Assembly: GCA_910574915.1 (NCBI GenBank)
Contig: CAJTCR010000023.1
Location: 18,168 to 82,167 of the forward strand
Origin: Eubacteriaceae bacterium
Lineage (GTDB): Bacteria > Bacillota > Clostridia > Lachnospirales > Lachnospiraceae
Direction: 5' to 3'
Length of the DNA: 64,000 nucleotides
Shown: positions 7,381-17,056 of the stretch, piece by piece
How positions within the stretch are numbered: the stretch's first letter is position 1
Layout of the letters: each line of letters opens with the position of its first letter
Notes under the pieces: model-generated
Told to the model about the DNA's origin: nothing
Database searches by the model: none
What the model saw: only the letters and a program-made list of their open reading frames with translations
Made by a program: the position numbers and the translations under genes

Positions 7381-9066
7381 TTATTTTAGTGTAAATTGAC
7401 CGACCAGATGTTCCAAGCTTTCGGACTGCGCAGATAACTGTTCGCTTGTAGCGGATGTCTGCTGTGCTGCGGCTGAATTGTTCTGTATCACTTCTGAAAT
7501 CTGTTCGATTCCTTGCTCTAATTGTTTCATGGCGTCTGCCTGGGTATCGGATAGTTCGCTGATCTCATTTGTAGAAACTGCCAGCGAATTGATGCCTTTA
7601 ATTACGATCTCGATAGCAGCGGTTGCCTTTGCCATGATTTCATTGCCTTTTTCAATTTCCTGTAAGGAATTTTCAATCAGTTTCTTCGTATCGACTGCGG
7701 AGTTGGCGCTGTCGGAAGCAAGCTTGCCGATCTGGTCTGCGACAACGGCAAACCCTTTGCCGGCTTCTCCGGCTCTTGCAGCTTCGATCGATGCATTCAG
7801 TGACAGAAGGTTTGTCTGAGAAGCAATATCTTCAATCGCGGCAATAATATTTGCGATCTCTCTGGAAGTATCGTTGATGCGTTCCATTGCCTGATTTAAA
7901 AGCCGGATGTCTTCGCTGCTTTCCTCTGCATTGTGCCTGAATTTTTCTGCATCCCGGTAAGACTGATTGGCTTTTTCAGAGCTGTGGATCACGGTTTCTG
8001 TTATATCCTGGATTGTTGCAGTCAGCTCCTGTACGGACGCTGCCTGGTCAGTAGCGCCTTCGGCAAGCGACTGTGCGCTTTCAGACATCTGGCTCGCACC
8101 TAAGGATACTTGATTTGAAGCTTCGTGAATGTTGCCCAGCGTGGAGCTTAAAGTAGCCGTAATGGTATCGATCGCGGTGCCAAGCTGCTTAAATTCCCCG
8201 CGGAAATCAGCGTCAGCAGAGACTGTAAAATCGCCTTTTGCAAATGCGCTGAGTGCTTTGCTCAGCTCACGGATATAGCTTTTTAACAGGCCGATGGCAG
8301 TATTAAATGACTGGGTCATTTCTCCGATCTCATCTGGATACATCACTTCTACTTGTACGTCCAGATTGCCCAGCTCCAACTGCCCAGTTGCTTCCTGGAT
8401 ACGAACAATCGGTTCTGCCAGTATTTTCGCCACTTCTTTGGAAATACGCATGGCAAGGACGATTGCAGTAATAATAATCACAATAATCAAGGCTGCCATC
8501 ACATAAGTCTGTATCGTTAACTGGCTCTTGACCTTGTTGCCGTTTACAACGTTGAGGTCAATCAGTTCTTCTACTGTGTTTGTTAGCTTTTGGTACTTTG
8601 GCTTTGCTTCCCTTAACAGCAGGTTTGTCGCTTCAGCGTCTTTATGAGCCATTGCGAGGGCTTCTACCTGGACAAACAAAGAACGGTATTCCGGCAGAAG
8701 CACATCAATTTGTGATATGTAAGCCTTTTCTTCTTTTGTTGTACAGTGCAGCTTTACCGTTTCGTATGCGTCGTCTGTCAGGTCTTTGCCCACATTTAAT
8801 TCTTCATCGGCTGTTTTCATTTCCTCGTCGTCTTCTAACAGGATTAATTCACGTACGAGCGTAGGTTCTCTGCTTAAGTAGGTACTAAAGATCCCGATCT
8901 CACCTTGGGAAAATCCGTTTTTAACAAGGGCGCTGCTGTAGCGCGCATTACAGTAAAGCAGAATAAAAAGACCGATAATGCCTGCCAGACTAGCGATCAT
9001 CACAGTGAGGGTAAAGCATGTCTTCAGCTTTTTTTCTACTTTCATATCTTTTATCTTATTTAACAT
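7381..9066 (-). CDS. Methyl-accepting chemotaxis protein (4-helix-bundle sensor, HAMP, signalling domain)
   Basis: A 561-residue transmembrane chemoreceptor. TM1 is at about residues 17-42. The extracellular region of about 145 residues is helical and acidic, like 4HB_MCP sensors. TM2 lies at about 188-208, followed by one HAMP domain and a possible second HAMP-like segment. The signalling hairpin tip is [20 protein letters not shown] near residue 425. The C-terminus ends GQFTLK without a CheR-docking pentapeptide. Its ligand is unknown. The gene is convergent with the candidate small RNA. On its upstream side TTGACA-N16-TATTAA near 9109-9136 is a plausible promoter. Confidence 0.93.
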   Translation of the reverse strand: MLNKIKDMKVEKKLKTCFTLTVMIASLAGIIGLFILLYCNARYSSALVKNGFSQGEIGIFSTYLSREPTLVRELILLEDDEEMKTADEELNVGKDLTDDAYETVKLHCTTKEEKAYISQIDVLLPEYRSLFVQVEALAMAHKDAEATNLLLREAKPKYQKLTNTVEELIDLNVVNGNKVKSQLTIQTYVMAALIIVIIITAIVLAMRISKEVAKILAEPIVRIQEATGQLELGNLDVQVEVMYPDEIGEMTQSFNTAIGLLKSYIRELSKALSAFAKGDFTVSADADFRGEFKQLGTAIDTITATLSSTLGNIHEASNQVSLGASQMSESAQSLAEGATDQAASVQELTATIQDITETVIHSSEKANQSYRDAEKFRHNAEESSEDIRLLNQAMERINDTSREIANIIAAIEDIASQTNLLSLNASIEAARAGEAGKGFAVVADQIGKLASDSANSAVDTKKLIENSLQEIEKGNEIMAKATAAIEIVIKGINSLAVSTNEISELSDTQADAMKQLEQGIEQISEVIQNNSAAAQQTSATSEQLSAQSESLEHLVGQFTLK

Positions 9067-9235
9067 ACTCTTAATTCCTTTTCCGTATTTTTTCTTGCTT
9101 AAAATGGCTTAATACAATACGATATTCGCTTGTCAAGGTACGGGTGATAATTGTGTTCGGTACTAACTGCTAATATTATAACACTTCAAAAAAGAAGATA
9201 CAATCATTATTTTGAATTACCGCGCAGGTTGGCGG

Positions 9236-10309
9236 TTAAAGGTCGGCAAGCTGGCGGATGATTCCGCAGCACTTATAATGGCGCAGAGGGTAAGCTTCCA
9301 CAGGCACGTTTCGTTCTTTGGCAAGCCGTAAAATATGCCGCAGCGAAGGATCGCATGTACAGTGCGGGGCAATCAGTACTTTCCACGGAACGCGCCGCAG
9401 CAGCACTCTTGTCGTCTCTCCAATGCCGGGCTTAACCAGGTTTAAATCAGAAACAGACAGCGATTTGGCAAGCTGGCGGACTTCCGCAAGCCCAGTATCC
9501 GCGGTATGGCTGGTGTCTTTAGTGCTGTGCCGATGTGCAGTTGTCTTAGCCAGTGCCGGAAAATGCTGCTCGATCGCTGCAATATAAGCATAAGACAAAT
9601 CGGCATGTTCTAGTTCGCCGTAATAAGCGGCTCCGTGAAAATCATCCTGCCCGATTATGTCGTTTCTTAGAAAAGTCCGGCTGATCAGCCCGGATACCGT
9701 ACTGTTTAAGCAGGAGCTTGGAATCAGGATGTCCTCATGCGTGCCGCACAGCGATGTCATATTTGCCGGATCTGCCAGAACTGCAAGATCACAGGATACG
9801 CCGCTGTAAGCTGCCGTTGCTTTGCGCAGTTCCTGCAAGATCGCGCCTTTTCCCGTCCATCCGTCGACAAACAGCAGGCTGCCCGGCTCATAGCGATCCA
9901 GCAAATACCGCATGGCGTTGTGGTCAATGCCCTTTCCGCGGATAATGGAAATGGCATAATGCGGCAGGTCGGCATGGCAGTAGCTGCGCAAATACCGTTT
10001 GAGCAGGATGCCAGCCGGAATGCCTGCCCTTGCCAGTGATACGAGAACCGTATGTTCTCCTTTTTTCTGTAAAATCCGCTCTGCTAAGCGCGCAGCCGCA
10101 GCGGCTACAGGTTTTGCGTAAATGGGAAGCACTTCCTTGTATACGCGCATATATGCCTCGGTAGGGACATATTCTATAGGCAGCATCTCGCAGTAATGCC
10201 TGCCGGACTGGATCAGCCTTTCACGCTCATTTGCCGGCTGCGGTTTGACCAAGCCTGTAATATCCTTCAACAGCAAAATGACGTCCTCTTTTTTGTAGGA
10301 ACTTCTCAA
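9236..10309 (-). CDS. Ter-associated phosphoribosyltransferase-like protein with C-terminal PELOTA-like domain
   Basis: Matches the PRTase_1/StiP family found in tellurite-resistance (Ter) clusters. The PRPP-loop motif is LLFVDGWTGKGAI; upstream is a conserved SLARAGIPAGILLKRYL stretch. The C-terminal roughly 90 residues, with VLIAPHCTCDPSLRHILRLA and ending near CCGIIRQLADL, resemble the PELOTA RNA-binding domain. In Ter systems this protein is predicted to help make a nucleoside-like metabolite. I chose a TTG start because AGAGGTGAT sits 5 nt ahead; longer in-frame ATGs at 10369, 10336 and 10324 overlap the promoter or lie upstream of this RBS. The lyase and HAD genes nearby are its usual partners. 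Confidence 0.8.
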   Translation of the reverse strand: MRSSYKKEDVILLLKDITGLVKPQPANERERLIQSGRHYCEMLPIEYVPTEAYMRVYKEVLPIYAKPVAAAAARLAERILQKKGEHTVLVSLARAGIPAGILLKRYLRSYCHADLPHYAISIIRGKGIDHNAMRYLLDRYEPGSLLFVDGWTGKGAILQELRKATAAYSGVSCDLAVLADPANMTSLCGTHEDILIPSSCLNSTVSGLISRTFLRNDIIGQDDFHGAAYYGELEHADLSYAYIAAIEQHFPALAKTTAHRHSTKDTSHTADTGLAEVRQLAKSLSVSDLNLVKPGIGETTRVLLRRVPWKVLIAPHCTCDPSLRHILRLAKERNVPVEAYPLRHYKCCGIIRQLADL

Positions 10310-10340
10310 ATTATCACCTCTCATCAATTCATACATAAAT

Positions 10341-10369
10341 AGTATATAGGATGAAACACGTATCGTCAA
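10341..10369 (-). promoter_or_regulatory. Sigma-A promoter of the PRTase-PELOTA gene
   Basis: On the minus strand, TTGACG-N17-TATACT. Transcription would begin near 10334, inside the longest open frame, which supports the shorter TTG start at 10309. Confidence 0.7.
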
Positions 10370-10491
10370 TCTTGATGCAAATTGTACCTGAAAAAGTGCG
10401 GATTGTGTCTAAATAGCTGAACGCAATAGCTTTTCTAATTCATTCTGCTATAATAAATGGATAAATGGGATCAGTTTAAGGAGGCAAAAAG

Positions 10492-11817
10492 ATGCTGGGT
10501 GGTTCTGTAGTCATTGCTTTTATACGGTTTGGGGTCAGCCTTGCGGGTACAATTTTGTTATATTCCATACTCAGTGAGCCGCGGTACAACAAAAAACAGA
10601 CAATTGTGCGTTATACGGTATTCAGCCTGGTTTTGATGTCTGCGGCATGTATCTGGTATGTGCTCGATTGGGAGAGCTGCGTCAGGATCGTGGCATTTGC
10701 AATGTTTATCTGTTTTTCTTTTTTTGCGGTATCGATGAGCTGCGACCCGCTGTTTTTATCCGTTTATAAGCTGGCGCTTACGTTTTATCTGCTGGCGGTA
10801 TTTTTAATCGGCGGGCTGGAGGTTTCGATTTTGTTTTTCGGCAGAAACGTATGGGTGGATATTGCGGTGCGTACCGTGCTGATTGGCGGCATTGCGTTTC
10901 TGCTGGAAAAATATGTGAAAAAATCAATCCGGGGATTCAGCCATTATGTAGAATACGAGCTGGATCACTTTAGTGTGACAGTTATGGTGATCAGTATCCT
11001 GTTTGGGATTGGATTTATTTTAAATCCAAATCTTGCAATTAATACACCGTTTCGCCTGTTTCAGATTGCGACGAATTTTATTCTGACAGGGGCGCTGCAG
11101 CTATTGGTATTCCGGCTCTATCTGCATATCGGAAAAGAGAAGGAATACGAAAGGGAAAAGCAGCTTATGGAGATGAACCAAAGGCTGCTGGAACGAAATC
11201 TGGAGATTTTGGAGGATTCTGTGGAGACAAGCAGAAGAATCCGGCATGATGTCAGGCATCACAATGCGGTGATCGCAGAGTACGCGCGTCTGGGGCAGGT
11301 ACAGGAGCTGCTGCAGTATGTTAAGGAATATCAAAAAGAGACAGAGGCACATACCTCGGAGACGATCTGCGCAAATATGGCGGTGAACCATGTGCTTTGT
11401 GCATATACAAGGAAGGCGCGGAAGGAGCAGATCAAAGTAATCTTTGACGTCAGCCTGGATAAGTATGTGGCGATTCCGAATATTGATCTGATTACGATAC
11501 TTGCCAATGCCTATGAGAATGCGATTTATGGCTGCATTGAGGTAAAAAAGCAGAATACGGGCAGAGAATGCGTGATCTATTTAAAGATTCAGAGGAAGAA
11601 AAACAAGCTGGCTGTATTTTGCAGCAATACATGCAGAATGGAAACAGAGCTTAAGGACGGCAAGCCAAAGCCTGAATTTACAGGCGGCATTGGTGTGTTA
11701 AGTATTATTAAAACGGCGGAAAAATATGAAGGGGAATATGATTTTCAAAACAACAATGGGGTGTTTGTGTTTCGGCTTGTGCTTAAGATTCCGCAGACGG
11801 AGGCGGATGAAATATAG
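10492..11817 (+). CDS. Membrane sensor histidine kinase of the GHKL (HPK10/AgrC-like) type
   Basis: The first roughly 210 residues hold six or seven hydrophobic spans. A coiled-coil dimerisation helix leads to RRIRHDVRHHNAVIAEY near residue 250, with the phospho-acceptor histidine typical of HPK10 kinases. The ATPase part has the N box LANAYENAIYG and a G box in FTGGIGVLSI, as in HATPase_c_5 proteins. Such kinases usually sense peptides and signal to a LytTR regulator. None is adjacent; the only LytTR gene in the window is at 43782. The RBS AAGGAGGC precedes the ATG. Confidence 0.87.
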   Translation: MLGGSVVIAFIRFGVSLAGTILLYSILSEPRYNKKQTIVRYTVFSLVLMSAACIWYVLDWESCVRIVAFAMFICFSFFAVSMSCDPLFLSVYKLALTFYLLAVFLIGGLEVSILFFGRNVWVDIAVRTVLIGGIAFLLEKYVKKSIRGFSHYVEYELDHFSVTVMVISILFGIGFILNPNLAINTPFRLFQIATNFILTGALQLLVFRLYLHIGKEKEYEREKQLMEMNQRLLERNLEILEDSVETSRRIRHDVRHHNAVIAEYARLGQVQELLQYVKEYQKETEAHTSETICANMAVNHVLCAYTRKARKEQIKVIFDVSLDKYVAIPNIDLITILANAYENAIYGCIEVKKQNTGRECVIYLKIQRKKNKLAVFCSNTCRMETELKDGKPKPEFTGGIGVLSIIKTAEKYEGEYDFQNNNGVFVFRLVLKIPQTEADEI

Positions 11818-11840
11818 TGGTGTAGGGTGAACGGGGGTGT

Positions 11841-12110
11841 ATTTGGAAGGGACGCTGGGAGAGGGGATGGGCACACCCTGGCTGCGTCCGTTCCAGAATG
11901 GTAAGAATCTCTAGGTATTCTGCTGGAACGTTGTGGCTGTGCACGGTCGCGGCACCTAGTTCGCTGCCTGCCGGCAGCTAAAGGTGCCGCTTGGCTGCGC
12001 CCCTGGTTGTTTTGCAGAATACCAAGAGCTTCTAACTATTCTTCCAAAGCCGCAGCCAGGGTGTGCCCATCCCCTCTCCCGGCTGTATTTCGCAAGTGCT
12101 ACTAAAACAA
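11841..12110 (+). repeat. Dispersed palindromic repeat, copy R2 (full length)
   Basis: A 270-bp element lying between convergent gene ends. Outer arms at 11857-11886 and 12051-12080 are perfectly complementary over 30 bp. Second arms carry the copy-specific CTCT/AGAG and GGTATT/AATACC pairs. The central hairpin has inner stem GCTGCC/GGCAGC. The right end continues into a tail resembling the other copies, ending near ACTAAAACAAG. Confidence 0.87.
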
Positions 12111-12156
12111 GCCTGATATTTGTGCGCTGTAGTATTAAAAACGTTTATGGTTTTGG

Positions 12157-13122
12157 TCAGGGCTGTCTGATTCCGTAGGTGTTTGCGAGAAAGACAATTT
12201 TTTTTGCCCAATTTGCGTGTGTTTTTTGCTCGTTCATTCGTTCTCGTGTGGAACTGGCGCATACGGCGAAAGGCGAGTGGCTGTCCCATTGCAGAATGTT
12301 TTGGGCGTCGTCGTAGTCTTTTTGGGTAACTGCGTAGGCGTTATTGACAACTGGGATCTGGTTTGGATGGATTACGGTTTTGCCGGTAAATCCGCACAGC
12401 TTGTCGTCGGCAAGCTCGCTGATAAGCCCTTCCTTCCAGCCGCTGCCGCTGTAGTATTCCCATACCGCGCCGGATACGACGTAGTCCATGCCGTAGACGG
12501 TCAAAATATCAGAAAAAATATCCGCGACCGGGCGAATGCGGTGGATGGATTCATCTACATGGCGCCGGAACGAAAACAAATGGCACAAATCGTTGCCGCC
12601 GACGCGGATATTCAGCACAAGCTCTTCCACATGGGAGAGCTTTTCTTTTAGTGTATACAAGACGTCATAGCGGCTGCGCAGGTCTATAAGGCACGCGCTC
12701 TCATAAATAGGCATCAGGTACAGTGTCCTGGCAAGCTGTTCGTTGGCGGTGATTACTTGCTGTATGTAGGCATCCGCGTTTTCCGGTGAAAATTTTGGAA
12801 TAATAAAACCGGTGATTAATGCCTCGTCCTCTCCAAGCAGGCGGATGATACGCCCGATTTGCTTTGGGCAGCGTACGCGGATAAAGATCTTTGGTACGTA
12901 GAAGGCAGCGTGCTCCATCGTGTGGCGGATCTGGCAGACGGAGGCTTTCAGGCAGCGCTCCGCTTCTTCTACATGCGCATCGCCAATCGTATCTTCCAGA
13001 CAAAGCGCAAGAGAAAAGCGTCTGCCAAATTGCTGCCCGATAATGGAAGCGGCGATTGTTTCCCGGTTTGCCGGGCAGTATAAAAGTGCACCGACGCTGT
13101 AGTAGATCGATGAATTTTTCAT
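12157..13122 (-). CDS. CitE-like (HpcH/HpaI fold) C-C lyase of Ter clusters
   Basis: A 321-residue TIM-barrel protein of the Ter-associated C-C bond lyase group related to citrate lyase beta subunits. It starts SSIYYSVGALLYCPANRETIA. Conserved barrel segments include LALCLEDTIGD with acidic metal ligands, VRCPKQIGRIIR, LNIRVGGNDLCHLFSFRR, and GKTVIHPNQIPVVNNAYAV with the HPNQ typical of CitE-like enzymes. It is predicted to act with the PRTase and HAD proteins on a nucleotide-derived metabolite; the substrate is unknown. The RBS AAAGGAG fits the start. It has its own promoter with a palindrome in the leader and is followed by repeat R2. Confidence 0.85.
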   Translation of the reverse strand: MKNSSIYYSVGALLYCPANRETIAASIIGQQFGRRFSLALCLEDTIGDAHVEEAERCLKASVCQIRHTMEHAAFYVPKIFIRVRCPKQIGRIIRLLGEDEALITGFIIPKFSPENADAYIQQVITANEQLARTLYLMPIYESACLIDLRSRYDVLYTLKEKLSHVEELVLNIRVGGNDLCHLFSFRRHVDESIHRIRPVADIFSDILTVYGMDYVVSGAVWEYYSGSGWKEGLISELADDKLCGFTGKTVIHPNQIPVVNNAYAVTQKDYDDAQNILQWDSHSPFAVCASSTRERMNEQKTHANWAKKIVFLANTYGIRQP

Positions 13123-13145
13123 AGGATACTCCTTTTATATTGCTG

Positions 13146-13166
13146 TTCACTGGGAATACCAGTGAA
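13146..13166. promoter_or_regulatory. Palindrome in the leader of the CitE-like lyase gene
   Basis: TTCACTGG-GAATA-CCAGTGAA, a perfect 8-bp inverted repeat. It lies just downstream of the likely transcription start and about 24 nt ahead of the start codon, so it could be a repressor operator or a 5' mRNA hairpin. Confidence 0.5.
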
Positions 13167-13180
13167 AGGTTTTGTATTTC

Positions 13181-13209
13181 AGTATAGCCATTGTTGGAGT
13201 ATTATGCAA
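13181..13209 (-). promoter_or_regulatory. Sigma-A promoter of the CitE-like lyase gene
   Basis: Minus-strand TTGCAT-N17-TATACT, placing the start of transcription a few bases before the palindrome at 13146. Confidence 0.65.
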
Positions 13210-13245
13210 GAAGGGAACATATGTTTTGCTGTTTGCCGTTTATTG

Positions 13246-13274
13246 TTGACAAGATACTTTTCTAATGATATTCT
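13246..13274 (+). promoter_or_regulatory. Sigma-A promoter of the protease-YceG-TelA-HAD operon
   Basis: TTGACA-N17-TATTCT, with a consensus -35. It lies about 115 nt ahead of the first gene of the operon and diverges from the lyase promoter about 40 bp away. Confidence 0.7.
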
Positions 13275-13387
13275 TGGATATAGTAATATGATGATGATAA
13301 AAGATACTATTCAATACCGCGATCACTTTTATCATCAAGCAGTGAAAAAGACACTTTGGTTGTTAGATTAGATCTGGGATCGGAAAA

Positions 13388-14704
13388 ATGATAAAATACA
13401 GACATAATTATATAGTAGCGACATCGCCTGAGAGCTTTGCACAGATCAGGTGTGGTGTCCATAACGGCGTGCGGGATGTCTGCTTTGTGCGGCTGCTTGG
13501 CAGGAGTGAGAAGCTTGACCGGCAGGTGCTTTTGATGGATCAGGAGCTGAACCGCAGGATGCAGGCAGGAGAGCTTTATTACCGCAGGATCGCAAGCCTG
13601 CCTGGACTAACGGCGCAGGAAGAGATCGCTTATTATACGGACTGTTATGAACAGTGGGCGGGGGCGCCCGGGACAAGAAAAGAAATCCATACAAAGGGCA
13701 CAGACAGGACGCAGGCAGAGCTGCTTGGCACGGCGTGTGCGTCGGTGTTGCAGTGCTACCAGCGCGGGAAGGCGGCTGTGACGGAGTCGATGCGCAGAAA
13801 CTTTGCCGTCAAGCTGCTTTACTGGTTTGATACGGTTTGCGGCGGAAATACGCAGTGGAGCGGAGAAGGATGCAGGAAAATTGTGGCGGAAAATGTATGC
13901 AGGGAGCAGGAGTATTTGTTTTACTATTTTCTGACGCTGACAGGATGCGACGTTTTGCTGCTGCAAAGCGCCGGCGACCCGTTGAACGAGCAGTTGAAAG
14001 GCTTGTCGAAAGAGGTGCGGATCGGGCAGTTTGGCACACAAAAGCTGCCGCAGCCAAACTGCCCAAAAGCAGCAGGCGCAAAGGGGCAGGAAAAGCTTGT
14101 AGTCAAGATCCCAGAGCGAAACAGGAAAAAACGGGAAAAAAGCTTTGAGGAGCTGGCAGCGCTTGCTTCTTCGATTGTGTTGATTTTAGTCCACGATGCG
14201 AAGGGCGAGGTGATTGGCACCGGCTCTGGCATTATGGTCGGAAGCGGCGGGTACATATTGACAAATGACCATGTAGTAAGGGGCGGCGCTTCGTATTCGG
14301 TACGTATTGAAAATGACGATCAGGTATACCATACAGACGAGCTGATTAAATACAATCCGCTGCTGGATCTGGCTTTGCTGCGTATTGAGCGGCGCCTGGC
14401 GCCGATTCCGATTTATGGCGGCGAAAAAAAGCCAGTGCGCGGCCAGGCGGTTGCGGCGATCGGCAGCCCGCTCGGATTGTTTAATTCGATTTCAGACGGC
14501 ATTATATCCGGGTTTCGCACGATTGACGGAGTGGATATGATACAGTTTACGGCTCCGATTTCCCAGGGCAGCTCCGGCGGCGCCGTGTTAAATATGTACG
14601 GGGAAGTGATTGGGATCAGTACGGCAGGGTTTGACCGGGGACAAAATATCAACCTTGCGGTCGGGTATGAAAGCATCCGCCTGTTTATAAAGGGATTTCG
14701 CTGA
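13388..14704 (+). CDS. Fusion of a YceG-like N-terminal region with a trypsin-like (HtrA-type) serine protease
   Basis: Residues of about 1-220 resemble a segment of the adjacent YceG protein: both have a KLLYWFD/WLYYRFE helix followed by LTGCDVLLLQSAGD versus SNAGCDVVLLQYAGD. After a basic linker, residues of about 255-438 form a trypsin-like protease. The triad is visible as His295 in LTNDHVV, Asp327 in DLALLRI and Ser396 in GSSGGAVL. There is no signal peptide, transmembrane segment or PDZ domain, so it should be cytoplasmic. It is the first gene of an operon with YceG, TelA and HAD genes, suggesting Ter-linked proteolytic signalling. The RBS is weak. Confidence 0.8.
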   Translation: MIKYRHNYIVATSPESFAQIRCGVHNGVRDVCFVRLLGRSEKLDRQVLLMDQELNRRMQAGELYYRRIASLPGLTAQEEIAYYTDCYEQWAGAPGTRKEIHTKGTDRTQAELLGTACASVLQCYQRGKAAVTESMRRNFAVKLLYWFDTVCGGNTQWSGEGCRKIVAENVCREQEYLFYYFLTLTGCDVLLLQSAGDPLNEQLKGLSKEVRIGQFGTQKLPQPNCPKAAGAKGQEKLVVKIPERNRKKREKSFEELAALASSIVLILVHDAKGEVIGTGSGIMVGSGGYILTNDHVVRGGASYSVRIENDDQVYHTDELIKYNPLLDLALLRIERRLAPIPIYGGEKKPVRGQAVAAIGSPLGLFNSISDGIISGFRTIDGVDMIQFTAPISQGSSGGAVLNMYGEVIGISTAGFDRGQNINLAVGYESIRLFIKGFR

Positions 14705-14757
14705 TTGCAGGCAGAGCGAAAAATGGATAATCAGAATGTGAATGAAGGTGGCAGTGG

Positions 14758-17040
14758 ATGTTCCAGCATAAGAAAATTCAAAATCTGAACGACTTTTTTA
14801 AAAACCAAAGCGAACGGGAGAGCGCCGGGGTCTATTTTTACAGGATCAACGGCTATTCGGAGGAGATCGGCGGCTTTATCCGTGCTTATTATGAAGCGGC
14901 GCGCAAAAACGGTGTCGTGATCGAAGGTAAGTTGCAAAATCCAGATGAAAAAAACCTGTCTTATTATTATGAGGTAATGGGCATTGATTTTATGCTGAGC
15001 ACCGGATTTATCGGTTCCAGCTTAAAAAAGTGGCTGCCTAGGATGAATGACAGGCAGCGGGAAAATGTGGCGCTTAGCTTGTATGATGCGCTGTTTTTGC
15101 TGCAAAAGGAAGGCAAGAACGAGCATATGCTGAAAAACGCCTATACGAAATGCATGTGCTGGCTGTACTACCGGTTTGAGCGCATTGTAAACCAGTTGGG
15201 GGAAAATACGCTGCCAAAGATCCTGTATGAGGGCGCCGTCAGCCAGTATGAGCTGATGATTTTATCGATTTTGTCCAATGCGGGCTGTGATGTCGTGCTG
15301 TTGCAGTACGCAGGAGACGCGGCGTATTTAAAGCAGGACGCGCTGTCGCAGTATTCGTATGAATTAAAGCTGCCTGGGATGGCGCCGTTTCCGCCGGAGT
15401 TTTCCTTAAAGCAGGTACGCGAACAGATGCAGGAAGCGTCAAATCGGGAAAGGCTGTATGGAATACCGCCAAAGCGCAAAAACTGCACCAACGCGTGGAT
15501 GGAAGGCAATGTACTGGCGGATCTGAAAAAAAGTCCGGCGCAGCGCGGCGATGATCCGGCGTTTTATTATAACGGTTTTTGCAGAATCAACGGCGCCGAG
15601 GATAAACTGGCGTATGCAAATGAATTGTACCAGTTTCAGTTGGACTTAAAAAATAGCGGGCGTACGATGGTAATTGTAAACGAAAGCCTGGGGCGTCCTG
15701 CAATGGAGGAAATTGCCGCTGTCCGCAGGAACCATTATACAAAGCCGGAACAGTTGGTTATGGATCTGTCTTCGAATATCAATGTGCGCGATACGTCCAG
15801 TGTAGAGCTACAGCGCATGATGGTGCGCGCGTTTGTGGATGTGATGCTTGCAAGGATACAGGAACTGGGGCAGGCGCTGAATCTGAACAAGCTGACCAAT
15901 CAGGCAGTCTGCCTGCTTTGCTTTTTAAAGCGATACGAGGGCAGGCTGTTTGCCGGATGGAAAGAAAACGACGTCTCCTGCTTTATTTATATGGGCGGGT
16001 GCCAGGATGAGAGCGAAGCGTTGTTTTTCCGGTTTCTGGCAAGGCTTCCGGTCGATGTGCTGATTCTATGCCCCGACCTTGCGCGGCGCTGCTGCCTGAA
16101 AGACCGGCTGCTGTATGAGGTACATTATGAGCAGTCACTGCCGCTATCGGTGTTCCCGGAGGAAAATACAAACGTCGTGATTGGTACGGCGGCATATCAT
16201 GCAGAACGTGAGCTGGATACGCTGATGTACGAAGGCAGCGGCATTTACCGGGAAAAACAGTATGAAAAGGCAAATACGGTTATTTTGCAGACGATGTATG
16301 AAGAAATAGGCATTCTCTGGAAAGAAGAGGTGAAATACAGGCCGAGCTTTACGACGGCAAAGGACGAGGTGCATATCCCGGTGATTTTTGCGAAAGTATC
16401 CGGCGTAAAAGACGGGCTTGTGCAGCCGTATTGGAGGTTTATCAGGGAGCTGGTGACAGAGGATACCTTTGTCATCAAATCGGCGCCGTTTATAGAGCCC
16501 ACGGCGCCGAACCCGGTGCGTGCCTATGCAGCGGAGTTTTATAAAAACGGCAGGCTTTTAAAGGATAAGATCAAATCTCACGCCAGTTATCCGTACGGCC
16601 ATTTAAGAGAGGAGATCCAGGATTATATACTGAGCAAATTAAAGCTGCTGATTGACCAAAAGGTGATTCGCGGGACGTTTGAAAACGGGACAGAATATGC
16701 GGTGATCGCAACTGTTTTGAATCTGCCAAAGGAGATTGTCAGGCTGATCCAGAAGTTTGACTTTACGAAAAAAAATCCGAAGCTTCTGTATATCCATACG
16801 ACAGAGGCGATGATTTCTCTGGAGGATACGATTTTAACGGCGTTTTTAAACCGGATTGGATTTGATATTGTTTTTTTTGTACCGACGGGCTATCAGAATG
16901 TGGAAAAGTATTTTAACCGCAAAATTATGGAAGAACACCAGATCGGGGAGTATTTGTATGACCTGCATGTGCCGAATTTAGAAGGCAATTTGCAGCGTAC
17001 GCGGATATCATGGCGTGACAGGTTATTCAAGAGAAAGTAA
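14758..17040 (+). CDS. YceG-family protein of Ter stress operons
   Basis: A 760-residue protein of the bacterial YceG family (as in Bacillus yceG beside terD and telA homologues), distinct from the MltG/YceG murein enzyme. Two related halves are visible: an early ENTLPKILYEGAVSQYELMI with GCDVVLLQYAGD, and later IGFDIVFFVPTGYQNVEKYF with IGEYLYDLHVPNL. No catalytic motif is obvious. The family is widespread in Ter clusters without a proven function. It sits between the protease fusion and TelA in one operon; TelA's frame begins right at its stop. Confidence 0.85.
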   Translation: MFQHKKIQNLNDFFKNQSERESAGVYFYRINGYSEEIGGFIRAYYEAARKNGVVIEGKLQNPDEKNLSYYYEVMGIDFMLSTGFIGSSLKKWLPRMNDRQRENVALSLYDALFLLQKEGKNEHMLKNAYTKCMCWLYYRFERIVNQLGENTLPKILYEGAVSQYELMILSILSNAGCDVVLLQYAGDAAYLKQDALSQYSYELKLPGMAPFPPEFSLKQVREQMQEASNRERLYGIPPKRKNCTNAWMEGNVLADLKKSPAQRGDDPAFYYNGFCRINGAEDKLAYANELYQFQLDLKNSGRTMVIVNESLGRPAMEEIAAVRRNHYTKPEQLVMDLSSNINVRDTSSVELQRMMVRAFVDVMLARIQELGQALNLNKLTNQAVCLLCFLKRYEGRLFAGWKENDVSCFIYMGGCQDESEALFFRFLARLPVDVLILCPDLARRCCLKDRLLYEVHYEQSLPLSVFPEENTNVVIGTAAYHAERELDTLMYEGSGIYREKQYEKANTVILQTMYEEIGILWKEEVKYRPSFTTAKDEVHIPVIFAKVSGVKDGLVQPYWRFIRELVTEDTFVIKSAPFIEPTAPNPVRAYAAEFYKNGRLLKDKIKSHASYPYGHLREEIQDYILSKLKLLIDQKVIRGTFENGTEYAVIATVLNLPKEIVRLIQKFDFTKKNPKLLYIHTTEAMISLEDTILTAFLNRIGFDIVFFVPTGYQNVEKYFNRKIMEEHQIGEYLYDLHVPNLEGNLQRTRISWRDRLFKRK

Positions 17041-17056
17041 GGAGAGGAAAAGCGAA

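Noticed and set aside
13162..13371. 69-codon open frame ahead of the protease fusion gene
   Set aside because: It spans the promoter and leader, has no RBS and resembles no protein family.
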